From Rhododendron vialii (Eukaryota > Streptophyta > Magnoliopsida > Ericales > Ericaceae), in assembly GCF_030253575.1 (NCBI RefSeq), contig NC_080560.1:37031001-37095000 (forward strand): a stretch of 64,000 nucleotides of DNA. Reading direction: 5' to 3'. The translations under genes and the position numbers were made by a program. A model generated the notes under the pieces. The model did not search any database, had not been told where the DNA came from, and saw only the letters and a program-made list of their open reading frames with translations. Positions 52,976 to 64,000 of this stretch are shown here, in pieces; position 1 is the stretch's first letter; the number at the start of each line of letters is the position of its first letter.

Positions 52976-53463
52976 AGGTCTTTTGAGGAACCTGTGGTTG
53001 AGGAAGTTGTTGCCTGCAGAATGATGTCTATTTCACAATATCATTCTGGGATTTCATCGAGGTTTGAAGTCATTCGAGGCCAAGGGGCATCAACAGGGAT
53101 ATCTATATTCCAAATAGTATGGCCTTCAATTCTTATATTCTTACCATTATCACATGTTGGAGATTCTTATGGACTCTTGTCTTTATCCCTTGGGATAATT
53201 ATTTGATCTCCTTTCAATCTACCAGAATGAGTTCCAACATCCTCTTCTGGTGCTTCAATAATCCCACTGTTCCTTTCAATCTGTGGTTGTAAAATATCAG
53301 CGTTCTTTCTCTCCAAAGAGTCTGATCTTCACACTGGAGGCATCTTCTGGACTTGATTCTTGATAGTCAGTTCTCTCTGCATTTTGAAGGGGAATGAAAC
53401 AGAAGGAGAACGGGGAAATGAAGGAAAAAAATGTATCTTTACAGTTTCCTTATTTATTAGGGG
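52976..53463 (+). other. Conserved PPR 3' flank (unit 5)
   Basis: Same block as after PPR1 and PPR3, complete to gaaggggaatgaaacagaag, then tttattaggggt where the hAT element entered. Confidence 0.5.
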
Positions 53464-53732
53464 TAGGGGTGTCAAATTGAACCCAGACCCATTAACAAAC
53501 CCAGATCCATCAACTAAAAAATAGACCCAACCCAACCCATTTATTAGTTGGGTAAGAATGGGTTCAAACCCAGCTAACCCATTATTAGTTGGGTCATAAT
53601 TGGGCATCAATTGGGTCAACTTAAATGACCCAATGGGCAGTGAAAGTAACCCACCAAATTCTGTCTCTTTTGCAATTGGGAAGCCCAATAAATCCAAACC
53701 ACCCCGCTCAAATCTAGTACGGCCCCCTCCCT

Positions 53733-53770
<38 letters not shown>

Positions 53771-54474
53771 CCCCCACCCCACCCCACCCCACCCAGGAGC
53801 ATGGCCTTCTCTCTCTTTTTTATTCAATTGTTTTGTGCTAAATCACACGCGTCCAAAAATATTTTGAATGGTCCGAATTAAAAATCAATTGTGACCGGTA
53901 ACAATTATTTTGATCAGTCAAAATTGAAAACACATCTCATCCATTAATTGCGCGAATGGACCTGTGAAATTGTGCTCCGCCGTGAATAAATTTCTCTCAT
54001 GGTAGTCCCGCAAAGGGTTTGGATTAAAAAATTGACTTATTTTTTTGTCCTTATTCAAATTTTTTTTGCATTTTTTTTGTTTTGTGTCAAATTTTTGTGA
54101 CTTATTAATTTGTTTTGATGAGAGGAATCGGAAAAGTAAAAAAATTTGATTGAAACTTATAATTTTTTGAATAAAGACAAAAAAAATCAATAAGACAAAA
54201 AAAATTACTTATTCTCGTCTTTTTGAAAAAATTTATGAGTTTCGATCATAAATTTTTTTTACTTTTCTAATTTTTCGATCATAATTTTTAGTATATATGT
54301 AATTGGGTTAATGAGCGGGTCGGGTTTGCTTTAAAATAAATGGGTCGGGTTGGGTATGGGTATGGGTAATTAGACTCATAGTTAATGGGTCTAAATGGGT
54401 CAATAATCCATTAAAGACCCAACCCAATAACAACTTACCCAATTTGACCCAAACCCGCCCGTTTGCCACCCCTA
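53464..54474. mobile_element. Non-autonomous hAT element with 8-bp target duplication
   Basis: Ends taggggtgtcaaa and gtttgccaccccta form terminal inverted repeats. Flanks attagggg at 53456-53463 and 54475-54482 are identical (8 bp). The spacer after PPR1 keeps the empty site (attcattaggggtgacattt, 11979-11998). Sub-terminal arms are rich in aacccaaccc / gggtcgggtt. The 1011-bp interior has a (CT)n tract (53725-53775) and an AT-rich fold-back (54020-54240), with no transposase. Confidence 0.88.
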
Positions 54475-55950
54475 ATTAGGGGTGACATTGGTGACATTTC
54501 TTTCTTAGTTTGACGATCTTTACACTCCATGAACAATTTCCATTGAGTGGTTTCCCCCCTAACGTGGGGCCTGCATCATAAGTGTGAGTCCAGTTCACCC
54601 ATTTGGAAACCAAAGATTTTACTGTGGCATCAAAGGTGCTGACTGTCACAAGTAGCAACAAACAGGCTTAATAATGCTAGCTATATTGATTCTGTCACGT
54701 TTGGTCATGTTGACTCGTCATGGTTGGCTACAGTGACATTAGTCATGTTTTCCTTTAGTTTGTTTCAATCATTTCTAAAGTCTGAAGTTACCCAGTTAAA
54801 TTTTTTATTCATCACCGCTGTGTCCAGCAACCTCCATCATAGTCCTCGGTGCTGACGCTGCAAAAATTCCTAATGAATTTACAACTGTTCTTTTTGCTTT
54901 TAATTTTGATGAACTATGGTATTTCCATGTCATTCTATGCTGTACTGTTATGCACGCTACTCTGTATTACTGAGATGGAAAGGGAAGGATCAGGTAGAGC
55001 AGTTAGTTTGTAGCTTTAGGAATTTAAGTCTGCACAATTATATTGCTCAGTGAGTTTGAAGCATTCGACCTTAAAGTCTGCACAATTATATTGCTTTTAG
55101 AGGAAATCTGGTTTCATTTGTATCTCCTTAATTCAGGCTAGAGTATTATGCAGTATCTATGGAGTATAGACACCTTGCCAGAGGTCAGCTACCAGTGTCG
55201 GAAGCTTCTCACGCGCCAGCACTCCCCAGACACTCTCCGGACAACTATTCCACGTTCAAAGTGTAAGTGTCCAAAAGTTTAAAATTCTGTTCTCGTGGAC
55301 AATCTGGGGCATGCTTTGAATACCTTAGAACACTCTTTAGAGGCTTGCAGGACAAGTCTTTACTGTAGTAAAAGCATCTGAAATTCTTCATTTTGTGTCT
55401 TAGATTATGGTTGATACATTATAATGACAAGTGCATGATGAAGCACCTTATGTTGGACAATTATTAGGAATAATGCAATGACAGTTGACAAATAAGAATT
55501 TTAGTTTAGTTGCCTTATTCTTGTTATTGTCTTTTTTTTTCCACTGCCATGTATGCGAAAGATGAACATACAGATTTGTATCTCGTATCCCTAATGTGTC
55601 AAGTCCACCATTTTTCCAAAATCTGGTAGTTGGTGTAGTGGTATCCTGTCCGTGTCTGTACGCCTTACTGCAACATGGTGCACAGTAAATACATAATCAA
55701 GCTAGAGATTGAGGATTGACGTTAAAGCTCTTAACCCTCTGATTTTGACTTCTATATCAAGTTCTAATTAGCACTCTTATAATGATAATATAATGGTGCA
55801 GGGCAGGGGGAGGTTAAATGGAAGGGGGAGGTCAAGTGGAAGGGGAATGTCAAGTGGCATAGGACGGTCAAGTGGAAGAGAAAGGACAAATGGAAGGGGA
55901 TTTCAAATGGAAGGGGAGTGTCAAGTGGCATAGGCTTGATTTATGTTGCA
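54475..55950 (+). pseudogene. Exon-like relics of an unrecognised gene, unit 5 copy
   Basis: Copy of 42661-44015: the exon-like block 55136-55262 (LEYYAVSMEYRHLARGQLPV) with acceptor-like caggct and donor-like gtaagtg, and the minisatellite 55800-55935 after atggtgcag. Unit length and order of minisatellite repeats differ slightly from unit 4. Confidence 0.35.
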
Positions 55951-56034
55951 TTCCACTGATCTTTGTTGTTCTGGTACATTTTAAGAACCTGTCTCATATA
56001 GGACAGAGTTCCAGACTTGGTTACCCTTACTAAA

Positions 56035-56440
56035 GAGTAATGCTATAAGTACCGATGGGAGTGTAGGGATTTCGTACCGATCGGCCCGCCGGGCCGTCTC
56101 CGGCCACTGGACGGCCGATCCGAGCCATCCAAAAATTTTAAAAAAAAAAACCGAGGGGGCTCTCGCGGGAATTAACGGCTTCCAAGGTGTGTAGGGTGCT
56201 TGATCCGAGCACCCATTTTTCGTGTATATACACGTATATACATATATACACGAAAAAAGGGTGCTCGGATCTAGCACCCTACACACCTTGGATGCCGTTA
56301 ATTCCCGCGCCGGCCCCCTCGGTTTTCTTTTTTAGAATTTTTGGACGGCTCGGATCGGCCGTCCGGTGGCCGAAGACTGCCCGGCGCGGCCGGTCAGTAC
56401 GAAATCCCTACACCCCCATCGGTACCTCAATCATTTTCGC
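56035..56440. mobile_element. Fold-back hAT-type MITE with 8-bp target duplication
   Basis: Long inverted arms: gtaccgatgggagtgtaggg with ccctacacccccatcggtac; ggacggccgatccgagccat with ttggacggctcggatcggcc; aattaacggcttccaaggtg with caccttggatgccgttaatt. The turn is at cgtgtatatacacgtatata. Flanks ttactaaa at 56027-56034 and 56441-56448 are an 8-bp duplication; unit 4 has one ttactaaa here (near 44095). 406 bp, GC-rich compared with its surroundings. Confidence 0.88.
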
Positions 56441-56448
56441 TTACTAAA

Positions 56449-59400
56449 ATACAGTTTCGCACTATAAGGTACCTTACGGCTTATAAAACGGGGAAATTTA
56501 ACTCAATTAAAGACTAATGTAAGTCTTAACACCTTATGTACATTGATTGCAGATGGTTGGTTCAGTTGAAAACTTGAAGCCATCTACTATTTGGCAAGTT
56601 TGTCTTTTGAAGTATGCCAGTGCTTTTGTGAAATGTGTTAGACTTCTACTGGCTTGTCTATGATGTATAGGGTGTACATGGAGATGCTCACCTTTTGTTT
56701 CTTTGTTGGTGCGAGCACAAGACTTTACTTTTTGTTGCTAGTTAGTATGTTCTTGTGGCCATCGGGCTGATATAGATATGGCTCAAGTAGGATAGTTCAA
56801 GATTTAACTCTGTAATCAAGCTATAGTTCGAGCCTTTTGATTTCTTTTGTGCTGGTGGGTAATGTTCCCACTTGAACTTTATCTATTTCAGCAACGTAGT
56901 ATGAAACGGGTGATGTGCCCTCTTGAACCCTAATTTGTGTGCAAGTGTAGTGGGGTGTAGTTGGTGCCTCCCTTGGGTAGGGTTCGATTTTGTAAGAACC
57001 CATCATCCTCCTCAAGTCCCATAGGATAAAGTAGATTGGGATTAACGATTAGCAAAAAAACTCTAATTTGTATGAATTGGAGGTGGTGGCCACTTGAGTT
57101 TTTTCTTCTAGAACAGTCCCTATTGAAATCTGTAGCTATTTTTTTTTTATTGTTTTTCTTTACATTGGAATCTTCGTATTATTTTTCATTTGAGCACCTC
57201 GTAACATAGCACAAGTTACCATGTCCTGAATTGGGAACAAAACACATCTCTGGGATTTTCTTAACCGTATTGCAAACGTGTCAGACACAGACACAACTCG
57301 CGACAACTCTAAATGAATGGGGACACAGACATGCCGGGGGACACGGCTAAGAATATATATGCATTTGTATTGACATTAGGCTTGTGAACATTCTATCTAG
57401 ATACAACAATTACTTATGGCTTCTTTATGATTCTTACTTTTTGCTTTTTAAATGGTGTAATTGATCACTGTCATATTTTTATTTCCGAGAATAAGCTTTT
57501 ACTATTATAAATCGATCAATGTAATGTTTCCACCCGTGCTGAAGTTGAATCCTTGATATGTACCTGGTGTCTTGCCTGTTTAAAATTAGTAAAATTACGT
57601 GGAGACGCCATCTAGAATGTCCCATACTGCTATATGTGTCCCCGGCATGTCTAATACAGATACAGTATGCTGTTAGGTGTGTCAGCGCTTTATAGGGTTG
57701 TAGATACCAGATATTGCAAGAGAATCATAAGAATAGTGATGATAGGTCATGCCAATATAGTTTAGAAATGGAAGAAACCCAACTGATTTATTTGAATGTA
57801 CAGTAAATTTGTGTCCATTTTTAGGCTTACCTTATGTTCATGGTAGAGGTTTTGTGGTGCAATAATGTCGGTATTGGCTCAGAGGTGATATCCGTTAGCC
57901 ACCATTATTACCCTAAGCTGTTGGACTATTTGCTAGTCTCATATGTGTTTATTTTTCAATGGTGAAATGTCTAGGCGTGAAACAATTTTATTCTGTCAAT
58001 CAAGGTCTTTGTTACCCTATGAAAACATGGTGTCAATGACTCAATTGTCAAATGCCTTGTGGTGGAATATTCAGCATATTGATTGATGTTCAAATGACTG
58101 CTTCTACTTCTTCATTATGGTGGTGTGACATCCTACTGCTTTGATTATGTATTCGAGAACATTGTTACTGACTGTCTCATTCCACATTGTTATTCATGTG
58201 AACATTCTATCCTGATACCATCAAACTTATAAGATCAGTACGGTTCTTACTTTTTAATTGTTAAATTGTAGATTTTAATTCCGGATTATAAATTGAGACC
58301 TGGGAATATGCTTTTACTATTATAAGTGATCACTGTCATGTTTCCACCCATGTTCAAGTTAAGACAGGGGTGTCCACGAACTTTCCCTTGTGTGTCGCCT
58401 GCTTAAAGTTTGTTAATGTAAGTGGACGCGCCATCTAGCATGTCCCAACCGTGTCCCCGTTGTGTATCAAGCAGATATGGTAAGGAGTTAGGCGTGTCGG
58501 TGTTTCATAGGTTAGTGGATACAAGATATTCTAAGAGAATCAGAAGCATACTAATTATAGGTCTTGCCATGATACTTTGAAATTGTAAGAAACCTACCTG
58601 ATTTTTTTGAATGTACCGTCAATTTGTGTTCCATCTTTAGGCTTGCCTTGTGTACATGGTAGACGTTTTATGGTGCAATAATTTGGCTATTGGCTCAGGG
58701 GTGATATCCATTAGCCACCATTATGTTTCTGAGCTAGTAAGTCTCGTATGTGTTTATTTTTCAGTTGCAAGAATTCTAGGCCTGAAACAATTTTATTCTG
58801 TCAATGAAGGTTTGAAATTCCCCTATGGGCAATGCTGTCGGACGACTTGTTGTGGAATGTTCAACATATTGATCTGATATTCAAATGACTGCTTCTACTT
58901 TTTTGGTTATAGTTGTACGACATCCTACTGCTTCGATTATGTATATGCGACCATTGTTACTGACCATCTCATCCACGTATCTCAGTTTTATTCGGGGGGA
59001 AGCAAGTACAAAAATGAAGGGTGAATGGCGGTGTACGAATTGGTCAGACTCAAACTGACGAATTGAGTTTTTGCGGACCCCTGCCTTGGCCACTTTGTTG
59101 CGGTTCCCTATCAATTCCATGTCTTTCCCCTTCTCTGACTTCGCTTCATAGGGTGCACCCGGAATGGCAGATGCTGGAATGCTTTGGGAGGAAGCATAAC
59201 ATAGGGGACATAGATTATGATAAGTACTTTCTAAAACTTGAGAATCCAAGAGTTCTCCCTACCCAAACCCTTTCCTGGGCGACAATATAAAGATGCATCT
59301 AGGGATTTGTTGATGCTCCATGACCCAGAAAGTATGGTATCTGTCAACGGATTCAGCTGCCGTTAGTATAAAAAATGCAGGTTCTAACCATCAAATTGGA

Positions 59401-59460
59401 AAACTATACCAGGTTATGATCTTTTTCTGTAGCGCTTGATGGAGATTCTTTTCTTCTTCT
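56449..59460. repeat. Repeated spacer module, unit 5
   Basis: Non-coding copy of the spacer: agactttactttttgttgct block (56721), SINE-like 3' fragment (56940-57060), two subunits with the core ttggctcagaggtgatatcc (near 57876) and ttggctcaggggtgatatcc (near 58690), then the uninterrupted Stowaway site (59330). Confidence 0.65.
59041..59110 (-). pseudogene. tRNA-Cys(GCA)-like relic, copy 5
   Basis: Minus strand: acaaagtggccaaggcaggg, tccgcaaaaactc, gtcagtttgagtctgac. Both the T-loop and the D-arm have drifted further than in copies 2 and 3. Confidence 0.35.
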
Positions 59461-60986
59461 TTTTAAAGGGAACTAGAAAAGGTAATGATCAAGCATATGG
59501 TTCCTTGTCCACTTTTCAATTACTATGTCGATGCCTCTAATGTCTAGTTGACCGTAGTTTTGAGTATGTCTGTGCTGGAGTATAGATATATTTGCCCCAC
59601 ATTTTCAGCAGCACTTTATGAACTATAGTTTCTTGCTCTGCTTTTCCTGCCAATGCGGGCCCTCCTTGTGATTGCTGTTTCAAAAAAAGTACCTGTGGCT
59701 GATAGTTTCTTGGTCTGCTTAAAATACCAATGCAGGCCCTCCTTGAGAATTCAGCCTATTTGGATTTTCTCTCAGTTCTCATAGTGAGTATATTCAAGAG
59801 AAAGCTGTTTAATGACTTATGATATAAGACAAACTATACTTCAGCCGTCATTTTCGTATCTCAAAAGCCAATTGCATTCTGAAGAATGCAAAACAATTGC
59901 CGAATTTTGTTATGCAAATTTATGTATTCATGTGATTAACGTTTGAAACTGCATGGAGTGCACCAGTTGTGGTCCAAAGAATGCAAAACATCTTATTATA
60001 AAGACGCTGTGTTCCAAAGAATCAAAAGCATCTTCTTCACGTGGTGTATTTGCAGAGTTCAAGAAGTGTGCCAAAGTGCCAGCAAAGCTATCCAACGTAT
60101 CTTCTTCACATGGTGTATTTGGAGAGTTCAAGTGTGCCAAAGTGCCAGCAAAGCTATGAAGCACCAAGCCACCGACACTCCTACAGGTCGTTGTATCTAT
60201 GTCCAACACGCTGGGGACACGACAAAAAACGTGTGAGATACACCACGTGGTGTGTCCATTATATTATATTTAATTTATTATTCATGGGGACACAGTGGGG
60301 ATACGGGGGTCACGGCGGGGACATGTATAGGGACACGGTAGGGGTTAAATATGCAATTTTTAATTTGTACTTTTTAATTTTAATTTTAATTTTAATTTTT
60401 TTTGGGGGGGGGGGGGGGGGAATGTGTAATACTTCAAAATTATGGGTTAAAAGTGTAAATGATGTATATATGATGCTTCATACTTCTACATAAAATTATG
60501 CTTCCACTTGTTGACAATAAATACTATTTATTCATTTTTGCAATGTCTCTTGCTACGTCCGTGTCCATGTTTGTGTCTGTGTCTGTGCTACATAACTGCA
60601 AAGTGTCGTAAAAGTATTTGAATTTAATTTTATGTAAGACGTGTTGAAGAAGTGCGGACAAGCTCCTTTTTTTTTTTTTCACGACATGCCTCCTTCATAG
60701 AAGTGTTTGTGCTTCTTGATATGGTACAAATGTCCATGTCGTTGTATTGCTTATTTTGTGTCGTAAGTTAATATAGCAATAGCAATAGCAATTTACTTTT
60801 GTAATCGTATACCTTTGGCTGGGTCTTTGAATTCAAATGTGGAGCTAAGAGTAATGCTTTGTTTCATGCTGGGTTAATATGACTTGCCTTTTATCTTGCA
60901 TTTCAATCGGAAAGTGTAACCCTAGTTTTCTTTCTTTTGTTGTGTTCGTGCAATTACTTCATATCTTCAAAATTTCCACTCTGCCT
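59461..60986. other. End of the repeat cluster, no supported gene
   Basis: 60031-60156 is a tandem duplication with ~69-bp period (tcttcttcacgtggtgtatt ... gtgccagcaaagctat). 60220-60350 has dispersed ggggacac/cacggcggggac words like those in the spacers. 60404-60420 is a G17 run after (TTTTAA)n. Overlapping open stretches on both strands here arise from the repeats. Confidence 0.5.
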
Positions 60987-61667
60987 TGTTACACCCCAGG
61001 TCAATTCTAGAAATGGGCAAGGCTCGACATGATGAAGAGTATAAAACTGTTGCTAGGTTATGGCTTGTGGGGTGGCCTCGGTTACCGTCTTTGGTAACCT
61101 GGTCAAGTGGTTTGAACCGATGCCTTGTGAGGTTCTGTCCAGCAACTTTGTAAAAGCTAATGATCCCGACATACTGTTCAGTTTATCGCTCGGTTACAAG
61201 GCTTCTGTATCTGCTTCGGTAGCCATCTGCAGTTTGCAATGTATTTGTTTCGATGTTCCCGAAGCCACCAAAAGAAGCAGTTACGCCAGATGGGGCCATG
61301 AGGATAATATAGCAAATGTAATCATTGGGATCAGATCTGGTCATGTGCTCCGTAACTGTTTTGCTCCACTCATCATATATGAAGTCATTCGAGCCGGTTA
61401 CCCGAGCGTATGCTCCACGCGCTGGCTTGGAGGTTAAGTAAACTTAAGTCTATAAATACAAAGGGAGACACATCTGGAGAGGTAGGTCATTCTTCTCTAA
61501 CTCTAGATCTACATTCTTCCCTTGAGATCTAACTTGATCATCAGAGGGTCACTGGGCTGTCCTAGCCCTAGTGACTTGTTGCAAGTCCAGCGGCGGGAGT
61601 GCGGAGCAGCGGAGGGAGGATCCCAGCCTTTTTCATGGTCAAGGTTCCGTCAAATCGAACCCCCACA
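60987..61667 (+). mobile_element. LTR-like segment (probable solo LTR, Gypsy-type)
   Basis: Begins tgttacaccccaggtc and ends cgaacccccaca (TG...CA). It contains a TATA-like ctataaatacaaaggg (61449), then ctctaactctagatctacat ... cttgagatctaacttgatca and a GC-rich tail, the usual U3-R-U5 order of plant Gypsy LTRs. No PBS or coding region follows. The 5 bp on each side (tgcct / gcttg) do not match, so the boundaries are tentative. A 125-codon open stretch inside (61060-61437) has no domain I recognise. Confidence 0.4.
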
Positions 61668-62450
61668 GCTTGCAATGTTGTTTGATAGAGGAGTGCTAGA
61701 GACAAAGAAATTTGATAAATAAAATACTCTTAAACTGTACATGGACGGCTCATATTCACTGTGCAGTGCATCTGAGCTGTTCATGTACACTCTAAGGGTA
61801 TTTTCTTTGTCCATTTTCTTTGCACCTAGCATTTCTCTGTTTGATAACACGCAAGAGGTGAACTTGACAGCTAGAGACTGATGTATTTTTTTTACATCGG
61901 AGTTCAAGACGAAGGAAAGGGGGCATGTGCCTATTTGGAGACCTAAGCCATTGCATAATTGCGAGATGGATTGTTTTGAAGCCACAACTAGAAAGGTGCT
62001 CCCTTGCATCCTTTACTGTATCTCTTTTAACTGGCAGAAACGCACAAAGTCAGAGACACGGGGAGAAGAGATTTCCATGCCTTGTGTGAGAAAATTTCAG
62101 TTTCGTACCCTTAACTATTCAATTTTGTGTAATTTGTCTTTAATGTATCAATTAAACCTATTGATTCCTTAAAACTTTGTAAATCGATTTCCACGCACTC
62201 TGGATTCCCAGTCTGTTTACTGATGTAAGTCACTGTTCTTTCTAAAATATCAAAGAAATTGTTGGTCTCAATTATAAACAACTAATGATCAGAAATCCAT
62301 ATTTTTCAATTAGCTCCTGATTTTATTGAATCCCCAAGACTTGTAGATTACACGACGAGTTTTAGTAACAAACCTCAGGATACAACAGTCAACGACACAC
62401 TGCAATTTGTTTTTGTGTACATTTATGGAATATGTCATCTATGCGAATTA
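61668..62450. other. Intergenic, nothing supported
   Basis: 61730-61850 has short inverted symmetry (gtacatggacggctcat ... gagctgttcatgtac). No gene. Confidence 0.5.
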
Positions 62451-62721
62451 CTCCATCCGTCCCTTATTTAGAATCCAGTATTTCATTTTGGGTTGTCCTT
62501 TAATAAGTGTCAATTTTGTAAAGTTAGTGGGTAGAAGTTGGTGCATTGTCTATTTTGTCTATAAAAGTAAATTTCATTTTGAAAAGTTAGTGAGTAAAAC
62601 TGTAATGATGATGGATAAGTAGAGAAAATAGAGGAAAAAGTTAATGTGAAATGTATATTGATGATGTCTTTTTAATAAATTAGAATGATGAAGTAAGACA
62701 CTTAAAAAGGGACAGAGGGAA
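62451..62721. mobile_element. Stowaway MITE, older copy
   Basis: Ends ctccatccgtcccttattta and taaaaagggacagaggga with TA on both sides. About 271 bp. More diverged ends than the copies at 37461 and 46966 and a different interior. Confidence 0.75.
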
Positions 62722-62827
62722 TAATAATATATCCAGTGGTAACACAAACTATGGGTTTAACTGTCATACAGAAAGTCCATTGACGCAGACTTTTCATACA
62801 TATATATATCAAGCACAGATCATTATG

Positions 62828-63112
62828 TAGGGCCCCTTCTGGGTCCCACTTGAATGATTTGAGCCGCTTATTAAATGTAAAATATTTTTTCAAGGTCCCT
62901 GCCAAAAATCAGCTCAATCCGATACCTATAGGCTCTTGATCCAATCATTTAACCTTTCATTATTCTGAAATCTGAATGAAAAGTTAGATGATTAGATCGA
63001 GCCTCTATATGTATCGGATTGAGTTGATTTTTCGCGTGGACACTCGAAAAAATGTTTTACATTTAATGAATGGCTCGGATTATTTGTGCGGGACTCGTAG
63101 TAGGCCCCACAT
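62828..63112. mobile_element. Fold-back MITE (family of 975-1375)
   Basis: tagggccccttctgggtccc and gaatgatttgagccgcttat pair with gaatggctcggattatttgt and gggactcgtagtaggcccca; aatccgatacctataggctc pairs with gagcctctatatgtatcgga. Confidence 0.65.
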
Positions 63113-64000
63113 TGAAATTTGTGCATAGAAATCTGTGTGGATAGCACGGCTCACTGTCATATCTGTAACTTCAAAGCCAATTGTACCAGTTGTGTTTCCA
63201 AAGAATGCGAAACATCTTATTATGAAGGCATTGTGCAAGAAAGATTGCAAAACATCTTATTATAAAACATTTTTCAGGTGGTGTATTTGGAAAGTTCAAG
63301 AAGTGTTGCCATAGTGCCCGCAAATAGTTTATAGCGTCTCTGACATGTCGTGTCCTCCACATTTTAAATTTGCTTGTTGGAGTGTACGTGTCGTGTCCGT
63401 ATTGCTTAGTGCAACATGTTGCTCAATAAATAGATATTCAAGCTAGATAACCCTAAACTTTTAACTCATATATACATCAAGTTCTAATTTGCACTCTCAT
63501 TCTTTAATGGTGCAGGGCATTTGTTAAAGCCTAGCTAGAAGCTGCAGCAAGACAAGTTTTCCATTACTTCATTATCCCAATGAATAGGACACCAGATGCC
63601 AACACTAATAGAGAGCAAAGGAGGGTGGTAGAAACATGGTATACACCTTTTTACATGAAGGTACTTACCCTTTTTTTTTGGGTGCTCACCCAAACACAAA
63701 ATGGTATCCATCTCCTCAGGCCACCTTTGAGATAATCGCGGATGCGATATTTTTGTAAAAAAATATTTGTCAAAGCGTTTGCTATTCTCGAGGGTGTTAT
63801 TCTAAGATTAAAAGAGAGAGGGTGTTATCCTTATTCACCAGATCACTAATTTCCGAACCAAGCTGGTGATACTAATTCAATTCTAAAGTGTGAGCGGCGT
63901 AGCCATGCCATTTTTGGTGACATTGTTGGAGCTGATAAATTGTTAGCCCTATATGACTTACTACTTCTTTGAGGGTCTTAATGCGTCATATGTATTGGTT
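63113..64000. other. Intergenic with repeat relics, no supported gene
   Basis: 63170-63310 is a copy of the 59980-60160 block (ccaaagaatgcgaaacatct, ttattataaaacatttttca). 63395-63520 repeats the segment before the minisatellite in units 4 and 5 (ccgtattgcttagtgcaaca ... catcaagttctaatttgcac ... aatggtgcaggg). After 63520 no similarity within the window. Confidence 0.45.

Noticed and set aside
53329-53881. Long open frames on both strands (157 and 93 codons)
   Set aside because: They cross the border of the hAT element and the CT microsatellite, and are open because of simple-sequence composition.
60041-60493. 150-codon open frame and overlapping frames on the other strand
   Set aside because: Produced by a 69-bp tandem duplication and a poly-G run; several frames are open simultaneously.
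61060-61437. 125-codon plus-strand open frame
   Set aside because: Lies inside an LTR-like segment upstream of its TATA box; no domain recognised, so probably not a gene.

Overview
This window looks like nuclear DNA of a flowering plant, probably a woody eudicot. It is AT-rich, dominated by non-autonomous transposons, and has very few intact genes. The evidence is a set of P-class pentatricopeptide-repeat (PPR) genes of the restorer-of-fertility-like (RFL) type, plant-type small secreted proteins, a TRIM retrotransposon primed by the usual plant initiator-Met PBS, Stowaway and hAT MITEs, and LINE remains with plant-type zf-RVT/RNase H ends. The species cannot be fixed from the sequence alone.

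Layout. Positions 1-7.0 kb hold a small tandem family of secreted-peptide precursors on the minus strand: one cut by the window edge, one intact at 3667-3885, plus relic promoters. Several fold-back elements lie among them. A small secreted cysteine-containing protein (7421-7846, possibly S1/self-incompatibility-like) follows. From 9.4 kb to about 59.5 kb the window is a tandem PPR cluster: PPR1 (9435-11462, intact, 675 aa), PPR2 (23894-25477), PPR3 (31975-33504), PPR4 (39646-41664) and PPR5 (50829-52211), all on the plus strand. Copies are separated by 6-12 kb spacers that are duplicated with the genes. Each spacer carries pairs of diverged ~0.8-0.95 kb subrepeats, and PPR2-5 carry a (GA)n tract just before the start codon. 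Positions 59.5-64 kb hold an LTR-like segment, a Stowaway MITE, a fold-back element and short repeats, with no gene I can support.

How it fits together. PPR1 keeps the full RFL architecture. PPR2-5 keep a long open N-terminal array of nearly identical two-motif (70-residue, 210-bp) modules and have lost the conserved C-terminal half. PPR3, 4 and 5 share a nonsense codon and two 1-bp deletions downstream. PPR4 and PPR5 share a further deletion, an upstream duplication and a MITE, so they are sister duplicates, yet they differ by six motifs. The duplicated spacers act as natural empty sites for each other and allow several target-site duplications to be read directly (TRIM, Stowaway, three hAT-type elements). 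The cluster is a clear case of birth-and-death evolution in an RFL locus, and a candidate region for cytoplasmic-male-sterility restorers.
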